60,340 nt of DNA, taken from positions 1 through 60,340 of the forward strand of contig NZ_VZOW01000033.1 in assembly GCF_008801835.1 (NCBI RefSeq). Direction: 5' to 3'. Below the pieces are notes generated by a model. That model saw nothing but the letters and a program-made list of their open reading frames with translations, was not told where the DNA came from and did not search any database. The translations under genes were made by a program, and so were the position numbers. Shown in pieces: positions 17,323 to 24,534 of this stretch (position 1 is its first letter; each line of letters opens with the position of its first letter). Origin of the DNA: Cupriavidus pauculus (lineage in GTDB: Bacteria; Pseudomonadota; Gammaproteobacteria; Burkholderiales; Burkholderiaceae).

Positions 17323-17967
17323 TTATTTCAACGGCAATACCAGAATACCCATCGCCGCAGGCCGCGCGCGCATGGCGTCGAGCCAACGTTGCAGGTTGGG
17401 ACGCGGCGTGTGCGCAACGGGCATGCCCATCCAGCGATGCGCCGCGCAGGCCAGCGAGATGTCGGCCATCGTGAAGCGGTCGCCGCCGATGAATTCGCGG
17501 TCGGCCAGTGCGTCGTCGAGCATTTTCGCCAGCGGCTCGGTGCGCTCGCAGGAACGGGCGATGATTGCGTCGTCGCGCTGGTCGGCCGGCACGCGCACCG
17601 ATTGCAGGAAAGCCTGGACCATCGCCGGGCTGAACGCCGTGGTCTGCCAGTCCATCCAGCGATCGGCCGAGGCGCGCGCCTTGACGTCGGACGGCCACAG
17701 CGTGGACTCGCCATAACGCGCGCACAGGTAGCGCACGATCGCGTTCGATTCCCACAGTACGAAAGGCTCGCCGGCCACGTCGGTATCGCGAAAATCCTCG
17801 ATCACCGGAATCATCCGGTTCGGATTCAGGCGGACATAGGCTTCGGTGTCCAGCTCGCCCTTCTGATTGCCGATGTCGATGCGTTCGTGGTCCAGATGCA
17901 GCTCGCGCGCGCACCAGACCGCTTTCTGCACGTTGATCGACGACAGTCGGCCCCAGATACGCAGCAT
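17323..17967 (-). CDS. Glutathione S-transferase
   Basis: This is a 214-residue cytosolic GST. The N-terminal thioredoxin-like domain begins MLRIWGRLSSINVQKAVW (Ser in SSIN probably activates glutathione). It has the cis-Pro loop NPNRMIPVIED and the glutathione-binding ESNAI motif (LWESNAIVRYLCARYG). The C-terminal helical domain carries FIGGDRFTMADISLACA. I chose the start at 17967 because GAGGAG lies nine bases before it; an ATG at 17991 has a poorer site. It is the last gene of a seven-gene minus-strand run, 58 bases after the aminotransferase. The substrate is unknown. Confidence 0.88.
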   Translation of the reverse strand: MLRIWGRLSSINVQKAVWCARELHLDHERIDIGNQKGELDTEAYVRLNPNRMIPVIEDFRDTDVAGEPFVLWESNAIVRYLCARYGESTLWPSDVKARASADRWMDWQTTAFSPAMVQAFLQSVRVPADQRDDAIIARSCERTEPLAKMLDDALADREFIGGDRFTMADISLACAAHRWMGMPVAHTPRPNLQRWLDAMRARPAAMGILVLPLK

Positions 17968-18025
17968 CGTTTGCGGCTCCTCGGCTTCCATCACGTCCAG
18001 GGTCTCCTGTGGGAATGTCGCAGGC

Positions 18026-19213
18026 TCAGGCGGCGCGGGCCTGCGGGGCGTGCTGCGCGATGGCCTCGCGGAACAGCGCGCCAAGGATCGATACGCCTTG
18101 CTCGATGCGCTCGGCCGGCACGGTCACAAACGCCAGGCGCAGCGTGTTCATGCGCGGATTGGTGGCGTAGAACGGCGCGCCCGGCACGTAGGCCACGTTG
18201 CGGCGCACCGCTTCCTCGAGGATCGTCATGCTGTTCAGGCCCTCGGGCAATTCCACCCAGATGAACATGCCGCCTTCCGGCGCGTTCCACGTCACGCCTT
18301 CGGGCATGTGGCGCTTCAGCGCGTCCAGCATGTACGCGCACTGCTTGCCGTACAACTCGCGGATGGTCGGGATATGGCGCTCGAGCAGGCCGTCCTTGAC
18401 GGTTTCGTAAGCGATGCGCTGCGTGAACGTCGGCGTGTGCAGGTCGGACGCCTGCTTGGCCTGGCACAGCTTGAAGTGCAGATCCGGCGGGGCGATCACG
18501 AAGCCCAGGCGCATGCCGGGCGCCAGGATCTTCGAGAACGATCCCATGTAGATCACGCCGTCGGGATTCATCGACAGCAGCGTCGGCAACTGGCTGCCCG
18601 AATAGCTCAGTTCGCCATACGGATCGTCCTCGACCAGCAGCACGCCGAGGTCCTTTGCGCGCTGGACCAGCTCCTGGCGGCGCTCCAGCGGCAGGCGGCG
18701 GCCGGTCGGGTTCTGGAAGTTCGGCAGTGCGTAGAGAAAGCGCGCGCCGGCGGTCAGCTCGGGCGTCAGCGCCGCGGGGATCAGGCCGTGCTCGTCGGTC
18801 GGGATCGACACGAATTCGGGCTCGAACAGCGAGAACGCCTGCAGTGCGCCGAGGTAGCTCGGTGTTTCCACCAGCACCGGGCTGCCCGGATCGATCATCA
18901 CCTTGGCGATCAGGTCCAGCGCCTGTTGCGAGCCAGTGGTGATCAGCACGCGCTCGACCTCGACGTTGTAGCGCTTTGCCACGAACTCGCGCAGCGGCAG
19001 ATAGCCTTCGGTGGCCGCGTATTGCAGCGCGCCCTGGGGGTTATCCGCAAATACACGGGCCACCGCCGCTTCCATGGCCGCTACCGGGAACGACGCCGGG
19101 GACGGCAGGCCGCCGGCGAACGAGATGACTTCCGGACGCTCGGTGACCTTGAGGATTTCGCGGATGGCCGAGCTGGTCAGTTGCTGCGCCCGGCGGGAGA
19201 TGGCCCATTTCAT
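18026..19213 (-). CDS. PLP-dependent class I/II aminotransferase
   Basis: This is a 395-residue fold-type I aminotransferase of the 2-aminoadipate/LysN-like group. Visible motifs are VISFAGGLPSPASFP, LITTGSQQALDLI, YALPNFQNPTG (Asn contacting PLP), VEDDPYGELSYSG, and the PLP lysine K228 in MGSFSKILAPGMRLGFV. The start MKWAISRRAQQL at 19213 fits the family. It lacks the N-terminal DNA-binding domain of the MocR protein at the head of this region, so it is an enzyme. It sits 69 bases behind ridA-like, which suits an amino-acid role because RidA removes reactive by-products of PLP enzymes. Confidence 0.88.
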   Translation of the reverse strand: MKWAISRRAQQLTSSAIREILKVTERPEVISFAGGLPSPASFPVAAMEAAVARVFADNPQGALQYAATEGYLPLREFVAKRYNVEVERVLITTGSQQALDLIAKVMIDPGSPVLVETPSYLGALQAFSLFEPEFVSIPTDEHGLIPAALTPELTAGARFLYALPNFQNPTGRRLPLERRQELVQRAKDLGVLLVEDDPYGELSYSGSQLPTLLSMNPDGVIYMGSFSKILAPGMRLGFVIAPPDLHFKLCQAKQASDLHTPTFTQRIAYETVKDGLLERHIPTIRELYGKQCAYMLDALKRHMPEGVTWNAPEGGMFIWVELPEGLNSMTILEEAVRRNVAYVPGAPFYATNPRMNTLRLAFVTVPAERIEQGVSILGALFREAIAQHAPQARAA

Positions 19214-19282
19214 GATTGGTCTCGTGGTGGGGTAAGTCGTGCGCCGGACCGACATGGCCCGGCAATTCTTCTGGATTCTGTC

Positions 19283-19738
19283 TCAGGCGATCTCGACGAT
19301 CATTTCGATTTCCACGCAGGCGCCCAGCGGAATCTGCGCCACGCCAAAAGCGCTGCGTGCGTGCTTGCCCTTTTCGCCGAACACTTCGACGAGGAATTCG
19401 GAGCAGCCGTTGGTGACCAGATGCTGCTCGGTGAAGGTCTCGGTGGAATTCACCAGGCTCATCACCTTGACGATGCGCTTGACGCGGTTCAGATCGCCGA
19501 TATGGCCGTGCAGCGTGGCCAGCAGGTCGATGGCGATGTTGCGCGCCGCCTGCTTGCCGGTGTCGGTGTCGATATCCTTGCCAAGCTTGCCGGCCCAGGG
19601 CTTGCCGTCCTTGCGGGCGATGTGGCCCGACAGGAATACGGTGTTGCCGGTGGTGGCGGCCATCACATAGGCGGCAGCCGGGGCGCCGGCGCTCGGCAGT
19701 TCCACGCCGAGGCGGGCAAGGGTGTCGTAGACGGACAT
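19283..19738 (-). CDS. RidA-family protein (YjgF/YER057c/UK114)
   Basis: This is a 151-residue protein of the RidA superfamily. The family features appear as NTVFLSGHIARKDGKPW, NIAIDLLATLHGHIGDLNRV and IPLGACVEIEMIVEIA. RidA deaminates 2-aminoacrylate and related enamines or imines made by PLP enzymes, protecting those enzymes. This is a longer RidA subgroup, and the usual catalytic Arg near the C-terminus is not evident (GACVEIEMIVEI), so imine deaminase activity is uncertain. It is 12 bases behind the EamA gene and 69 before the aminotransferase, in one co-directional run. Confidence 0.85.
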   Translation of the reverse strand: MSVYDTLARLGVELPSAGAPAAAYVMAATTGNTVFLSGHIARKDGKPWAGKLGKDIDTDTGKQAARNIAIDLLATLHGHIGDLNRVKRIVKVMSLVNSTETFTEQHLVTNGCSEFLVEVFGEKGKHARSAFGVAQIPLGACVEIEMIVEIA

Positions 19739-19750
19739 GCGTGACTCCTG

Positions 19751-20722
19751 TCAGTGAATGCGTCCTGGATGAATCGGGGGCGTTTCTCCAGTCGCGGGGA
19801 CTGGTGGCGTGGCGGGTGCGGTATTGCGCACGGAGGCGCGCCGGCCGGCGGCTACCACGGCGATCACCGCCACTGCAAAAGCGACGGTGGCGGCATCGAG
19901 GGGCTCGGCCAGGATCAGGGCGCCGCCCGCCAGCGTGAGGAACGGCTGCAGCAATTGTATCTGGCCTACGCGCGCCACGCCGCCTTTTGCAAGGCCGGCG
20001 TACCAGAACAGGAAGCCGATGAACATCGAGAACACCGACACGTACGCCATGCCGACCCACGCGTGCGACGAAGCGGCGGCAATCGCGGGGCCGTTGGCCA
20101 GCGCCAGCCATGCGACCACCGGCGCCAGCACGGGCAGCGACACCACCAGCGCCCAGCTGATGGTCTCCAGGCCGCCCAGTTCGCGCGACAGCTTGCCGCC
20201 TTCGGCGTAGCCCAGCGCGCCGAGCACCACGGCCAGGAACAGATACCAGTCGGCATGCTGCAGTCCGCCCGCGCCCTGCCAGAGCGCGAAAGCGACCACC
20301 AGCGCACTGCCGGCCACCGCCGACAGCCAGAACGCCGGGGAAGGGCGTTCGTTGCCGAACCACGCGGCGAATACCGCGGTGGCCAGCGGCAGCAGGCCGA
20401 TCACGATCGCGCCATGGCCGGCGGGCACTTCGCGCATCGCCAGCGACGAAAACAGCGGAAAACCGACCACCACGCCCAGCGCCGTCAAGGCCAGGCGCGC
20501 CCACTGCCGGCCCCGCGGGCGGCGCGCCGGAGACATCGCGCCGCGCACGGCCAGCAGCGCCAGCGCCAGCACGGCCGCGATCACCGCGCGCGCCAGCGCC
20601 ACAAACGTGGCGTCAAGTTCCATCACGGCCATGCGCGTGAACGGCAGCGTCTGGCTGAAGATTGCCACGCCGATAAAGCCAAGCAGCATGCCGCCCGATT
20701 GGGGATGAGAGGTGCGGGTCAT
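19751..20722 (-). CDS. EamA-family (DMT) exporter
   Basis: This is a 323-residue inner-membrane protein with ten predicted helices in two EamA repeats (~10-145 and ~155-290). It resembles RhaT/YdcZ-type drug/metabolite transporters, several of which export amino acids such as cysteine or threonine. Motifs include LPFTRMAVMELDATFVALAR and FGNERPSPAFWLSAVAGS, and the second repeat has ILAEPLDAATV. The start MTRTSHPQSGG at 20722 lies 4 bases behind the LysE-type exporter's stop. A second exporter beside LysE suggests that this cluster expels one or more amino acids or analogues. Confidence 0.82.
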   Translation of the reverse strand: MTRTSHPQSGGMLLGFIGVAIFSQTLPFTRMAVMELDATFVALARAVIAAVLALALLAVRGAMSPARRPRGRQWARLALTALGVVVGFPLFSSLAMREVPAGHGAIVIGLLPLATAVFAAWFGNERPSPAFWLSAVAGSALVVAFALWQGAGGLQHADWYLFLAVVLGALGYAEGGKLSRELGGLETISWALVVSLPVLAPVVAWLALANGPAIAAASSHAWVGMAYVSVFSMFIGFLFWYAGLAKGGVARVGQIQLLQPFLTLAGGALILAEPLDAATVAFAVAVIAVVAAGRRASVRNTAPATPPVPATGETPPIHPGRIH

Positions 20723-20726
20723 GGTC

Positions 20727-21368
20727 TCAATGCGGTTGTCCGGCCACGGCGATCCAGACCGCCGTGAGCGCCAGCGCCAGGCCCATCGCACCGTTGAACC
20801 GGCGCACGCGATTGCCCTGCATGAGCCACTGGCGCAGCGACGCGCCCAGTACGCCGTATGCGCCGTTGCTGACGAAGCCGAACGCGCCGAACAGCACGCT
20901 GACCAGCACGATGCGCTGCGCCGGCGACGGCGCGCCCGACATATAGGACGCGGCCACTGCCAGCGCCAGCATCCACGCCTTGACGTTGGCGTACTGCAGC
21001 GCCACCGATTGCCAGATGTTCATCGGCCTGAGCACGGTCTTTTCGGCCAGCGACGTGCTGCGCGCGATGCGCAACGCCAGCCACAGCAGATACAGCACGC
21101 CGATTACGTGGATCGCCGCCGCCAGCATGGGGCTTGCCAGGATCAGCGCGCCCACGCCAGTGGCGCATAGCGCGACGATGCTGGCAAATCCCAGCGACAC
21201 GCCGGTGCAGTGCGGCAGCGTGGCGCGCAGGCCGAAGTTGGCGCCGGTGACCGCCGCGATGGTGGTGTTCGGGCCCGGCGTGAAAGCGCCGACCGCGAGC
21301 AGCGTGATCAGGGCAAGGAACTGTGCCGTGGACAGCCCGGTGAGCCACGCCTCTTGCATCGGCATCAT
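20727..21368 (-). CDS. LysE/RhtB-family amino-acid exporter
   Basis: This is a 213-residue membrane protein with about six helices. The family signature is in the first loop: FLALITLLAVGAFTPGPNTT (GPN motif). It resembles RhtB/LeuE-type exporters of homoserine, threonine, leucine or lysine; the substrate is not readable. The ATG at 21368 overlaps the alaX stop by 4 bases (ATGA), giving translational coupling with the tRNA-editing gene. That coupling supports a shared amino-acid-stress function. Confidence 0.87.
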   Translation of the reverse strand: MMPMQEAWLTGLSTAQFLALITLLAVGAFTPGPNTTIAAVTGANFGLRATLPHCTGVSLGFASIVALCATGVGALILASPMLAAAIHVIGVLYLLWLALRIARSTSLAEKTVLRPMNIWQSVALQYANVKAWMLALAVAASYMSGAPSPAQRIVLVSVLFGAFGFVSNGAYGVLGASLRQWLMQGNRVRRFNGAMGLALALTAVWIAVAGQPH

Positions 21369-22081
21369 GCGAAGTTGACGACCACGCGCCGGTTGGTGCG
21401 GCTCTTCTTTTCGATCTTGGTGACGACCACCGCGCCGATCTCGCCCGTGTTGGCCACATGCGTGCCGCCGCAAGGCTGCCGGTCGACGCCGGGAATGTCG
21501 ACGATGCGGATCGTCGATGTGCCGGCTGGCGGTGCGGCGCCGATGGTGCGCACCAGATCGGGCTGGGCGGCCAGCTGCTGCGGCGTGATGCGGTCGATGC
21601 CGACCGGCGTGCGGGCGTCGATCAGCGCGTTCAGTTGCTGCGTCAGCGTGGCTTTGTCCAGCGTCGATTCGGGCAGATCGAAATCGATGCGCGCCGAATC
21701 GGGCGAGATGCTGCAACCGGTCACCGGCACGGGAATCAGCGAGCCCAGCAGATGCAGGCAGGTGTGCAGCCGCATGAGTTTGTGACGGCGCTGCCAGTCG
21801 ATCTTCACTTCCACGCGGTCGCCGGGCTGCAGCGCGGGCGATCCTTCGGCGGGCACGTGCAGGATGCGCGTGCGGTCGTCGGCGTAGATGGTGTCGGCCA
21901 GCACGACGACGCGCCCGTCGGCTGCGGTCAGCGTGCCGGTGTCGCCGGCCTGACCGCCGCTGCGCGCGTAGCAAACGGTCTGGTCGAGTTCGATGCCCGC
22001 CGCGCTTGTGGCCACCACCGTGGCGTGGCAGTGATCGAGGTAAGCGTCGTCGTCGAAACGCTTGAGCGTGATGGCGGACAT
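21365..22081 (-). CDS. alaX: Alanyl-tRNA editing protein AlaX
   Basis: This is a 238-residue free-standing homologue of the AlaRS editing domain, which hydrolyses Ser-tRNA(Ala) and Gly-tRNA(Ala). The zinc and active-site residues are intact: HxxxH as H106 and H110 (RLHTCLHLLGS) and CGGTH with C204 and H208. The N-terminal part (QTVCYARSGGQAGDTGTL) is a beta-barrel segment, giving the AlaX-M/L-like size. The ATG at 22081 follows GGAG at a good distance; upstream extension is Arg/Ala-rich noise. It overlaps the LysE-type exporter gene. Confidence 0.9.
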   Translation of the reverse strand: MSAITLKRFDDDAYLDHCHATVVATSAAGIELDQTVCYARSGGQAGDTGTLTAADGRVVVLADTIYADDRTRILHVPAEGSPALQPGDRVEVKIDWQRRHKLMRLHTCLHLLGSLIPVPVTGCSISPDSARIDFDLPESTLDKATLTQQLNALIDARTPVGIDRITPQQLAAQPDLVRTIGAAPPAGTSTIRIVDIPGVDRQPCGGTHVANTGEIGAVVVTKIEKKSRTNRRVVVNFA

Positions 22082-22128
22082 TGGGGAGCTCCTTCGGTGT
22101 GCTTGATGCTTGTAGGTGTTTTCTGGTT

Positions 22129-22806
22129 TCAACGCAGGGTCTTGAGCCCCGCTGGCGTTTCGATCTCGGCCTCCAGCAGCGGCGGCCCATCGGTGTGTTC
22201 GATCTCGATTGCGCCCGTGGCGCCGATCCAGGCCAGTCCCTGTCGCAGCAGCTCGGCTTGCGGATGCTTGCCGCGCAGCTTGCGCAACGCCAGGTCGTGG
22301 CGCGGCAGGCTGACACCGGGGTGATCGGCCACGTCCCACTGGATCAGCGTGGGGAACACGCCATCGCCCGCACTGGCCGCCTCGCCGCGCCAGGCGGGCA
22401 GGCTGCCGTCGTCCGGCACGGTCAGCCGCCATTGCAGCGCGCCGCGCGTCATCGGCACGGGCGGGGCGATGCGGTCCGGATACTGGGCCTGCCAGCGCGA
22501 CAGATCGGTGGGACGCTCGACGCGCGCGGCCCAGTGCGCCAGGAACGGGCCGTCGCGCAGCCGCTGCCGCATCGCCTCGGTGTCGAGGGCGAACCAGCGC
22601 GGCCGCTGTGGCGCGGGGGCCGACGGATCGATCGCGATCACTTCGAGGTACATCTGGCCAAACATGCCCAGCACGCGATTGTGCGTGCCCATGCCAGGAT
22701 GCGCTCCGCCGCCCTGCGGCGCGATGCCGAGCGCGTCGGCGACATACTCGGCGCCCGTATCGAGGTCGGGCGCGGCAATCACGAGGTGGTCAATGGCAAG
22801 CGTCAT
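22129..22806 (-). CDS. VOC/glyoxalase-like domain protein
   Basis: This is a 225-residue cytoplasmic protein of the Glyoxalase_3-like (PF13468-type) group within the vicinal oxygen chelate fold. It shows TLAIDHLVIAAPDLDTGAEY (metal-ligand His likely), GTHNRVLGMFGQMYLEVIAI (His and Glu), and a second module beginning near RGALQWRLTV. The exact reaction is unknown for this subgroup. It is the first gene of the minus-strand run and lies directly across the operator region from the MocR regulator. It is therefore probably the first target of that regulator. Confidence 0.82.
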   Translation of the reverse strand: MTLAIDHLVIAAPDLDTGAEYVADALGIAPQGGGAHPGMGTHNRVLGMFGQMYLEVIAIDPSAPAPQRPRWFALDTEAMRQRLRDGPFLAHWAARVERPTDLSRWQAQYPDRIAPPVPMTRGALQWRLTVPDDGSLPAWRGEAASAGDGVFPTLIQWDVADHPGVSLPRHDLALRKLRGKHPQAELLRQGLAWIGATGAIEIEHTDGPPLLEAEIETPAGLKTLR

Positions 22807-22831
22807 GGTTGGTTGATGGTAGTCAAGCTTG

Positions 22832-22878
22832 TCGGTACAGTACCGATACAGTTGATCAGATCGTCTTCAGTACAGTTG
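22832..22878. promoter_or_regulatory. Candidate MocR operator between divergent genes
   Basis: TCGGTAC-A-GTACCGA (22832-22846) is a perfect 7-bp inverted repeat. TACAGT occurs three times in the same direction (22836, 22847, 22871), the last two as TACAGTTG. Closely spaced direct repeats plus one inverted repeat are usual for MocR regulators. The site lies 26 bases from the VOC start and 13 from the regulator start. Confidence 0.6.
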
Positions 22879-22890
22879 CGGGAGCGCCAC

Positions 22891-24429
22891 ATGGAAGGCA
22901 GCCAGAAGAATAATCGAGACGCCAAGGAAGGCGCGGCCGGCGGGACCAGGCCGCTGCGGCTGGTATTGCCGGCAGCGGGCCATCCGCATCTGCCCGACCC
23001 GATTCCATCGGCGCAGATGACCCTGGTCGAGCAGTTGACCGAATGGGCGCGCCTGCGGATCGATGAGCGGGTGTTTCGCGCCGGCATGCGCATGCCGTCG
23101 ATCCGTCAACTGGCCGCCGAAAAGGGCATCTCGCGCTTTACCGTGGTGGAAGCCTACGAGCGGCTGGTGGCGCTGGGCTATCTGGAATCGCGGCGCGGCT
23201 CGGGCTTCTTCGTACGGGATCGCGTGCCGCATCCTGCGGTGGTGACGCCGCCCGCGTCGCCGTCCATGCGCAATGTCGACGTCACATGGCTGCTGCGCAG
23301 CATGTTCCATTCCGCCGAAAGCCACAAGGCGCCAGGTTGGGGATTTCTGCCCAACGACTGGCTCGACGGCGAGCTGTTGTCGTCCGCGATGCGCGGCCTG
23401 GGGCGGCAGCCCGGCGGACATTTCCTGTCCAGCGGCACGCCGATGGGATTCCTGCCGCTACGCCAGCAGTTGCGCACCCGCCTGGAGGAACTGGAAATCG
23501 GCGTGACGCCGGAGCAGATCGTCATGACGTCGGGCATCACCCAGGCCTTCGACCTGATCGCCCGGGAGTTTCTGCATCCCGGCGACACCGTGGTGGTGGG
23601 CGATCCGGCGTGGTTCGTGATGTTCGCGCGCTTTGCCACCCAGGGCGCCAACGTGATCGGCGTGCCCTACACGGCGGACGGCCCCGATCTGGAGGCGCTG
23701 GAGCGTATCGCGCAGGCGCATCGCCCGAAGCTGCTGGTGGTCAATTCAGTGCTGCACAATCCGACCGGCACGTCGCTGTCGGCTGCGCGCGCGTTCCGGC
23801 TGTTGCAACTGGCCGAGCAGTACGGATTCACGATCATCGAGGACGATATCTACTGCGATCTGTGCCCGCCGGCGCACGCCGCCACGCGCCTGGCCAGCCT
23901 GGACCAGCTCAGGCGCGTGATCTACCTGGGCAGCTTTTCGAAGACGCTGGCCGCCAATCTGCGCGTCGGCTTTATCGCCGCCAGCCCCGAACTGGCCGTC
24001 ACGCTGACCGACAGCAAGCTGGTCACCGGCATGGCCACGCCCGAAATCAACGAGCGCGTGGTCTACAAGGTGCTGACCGAAGGCCACTATCGCAAGCACA
24101 CCGAGCGCGTGCGCGTGCGCCTGGACCGCGCCCGCGACGAGACGCGCGAGCGGCTGGAACGGCTGGGCGTACGGATCTTTCCCGGCCAGTTGGCGGGGAT
24201 GTATCTGTGGGCCGATACCGGCGTGGACACCAACGTCATCGCCACCGCCGGCCATGAGGAGGGCTATCTGTTTGCGCCGGGCAGCCTGTTTTCGCCGTCG
24301 CAGATGCCGTCCACCTGGACGCGCTTCAACGTGGCCAGCAGCGCCGATCCGGGCATGCTGCGCTTTCTGGCCGAACAGATGGACCGCCTGTCCGGCGCGC
24401 CCGCCAGTCCCGGCGACGCGGGGGCTTGA
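22891..24429 (+). CDS. MocR-family regulator (GntR wHTH fused to aminotransferase fold)
   Basis: This is a 512-residue transcription factor. The winged-helix domain (~43-112) has MRMPSIRQLAAEKGISRFTV and LESRRGSGFFVRD. The aminotransferase-like effector domain (~145-500) keeps the PLP lysine K351 (YLGSFSKTLAANLRVGFI), NPTGT and IIEDDIYCDL, so it probably senses an amino acid or amine through PLP. GGGAG lies seven bases before the ATG at 22891. The longer frame back to 22081 runs antisense through the VOC gene and is rejected. It is divergent from the amino-acid-related run and ends inside the htpG promoter. Confidence 0.9.
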   Translation: MEGSQKNNRDAKEGAAGGTRPLRLVLPAAGHPHLPDPIPSAQMTLVEQLTEWARLRIDERVFRAGMRMPSIRQLAAEKGISRFTVVEAYERLVALGYLESRRGSGFFVRDRVPHPAVVTPPASPSMRNVDVTWLLRSMFHSAESHKAPGWGFLPNDWLDGELLSSAMRGLGRQPGGHFLSSGTPMGFLPLRQQLRTRLEELEIGVTPEQIVMTSGITQAFDLIAREFLHPGDTVVVGDPAWFVMFARFATQGANVIGVPYTADGPDLEALERIAQAHRPKLLVVNSVLHNPTGTSLSAARAFRLLQLAEQYGFTIIEDDIYCDLCPPAHAATRLASLDQLRRVIYLGSFSKTLAANLRVGFIAASPELAVTLTDSKLVTGMATPEINERVVYKVLTEGHYRKHTERVRVRLDRARDETRERLERLGVRIFPGQLAGMYLWADTGVDTNVIATAGHEEGYLFAPGSLFSPSQMPSTWTRFNVASSADPGMLRFLAEQMDRLSGAPASPGDAGA

Positions 24430-24453
24430 AAAGCTCCCGGGTCGTCCCGATTT
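24425..24453 (+). promoter_or_regulatory. Sigma-32 heat-shock promoter of htpG
   Basis: CTTGAAA (24425-24431) is a perfect -35, and CCCGATTT (24446-24453) is close to the CCCCATNT -10, with a 14-base spacer. The -35 contains the stop codon of the preceding MocR gene. Transcription would start about 75 bases before the htpG ATG. Confidence 0.85.
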
Positions 24454-24534
24454 CTAGCGCCATCGCTGCGGCGCCGGACGCGCGCCGGGCACTGTTGCGC
24501 ATCGATCCATAGATCCGTTTCAAGAGAGAGAACC

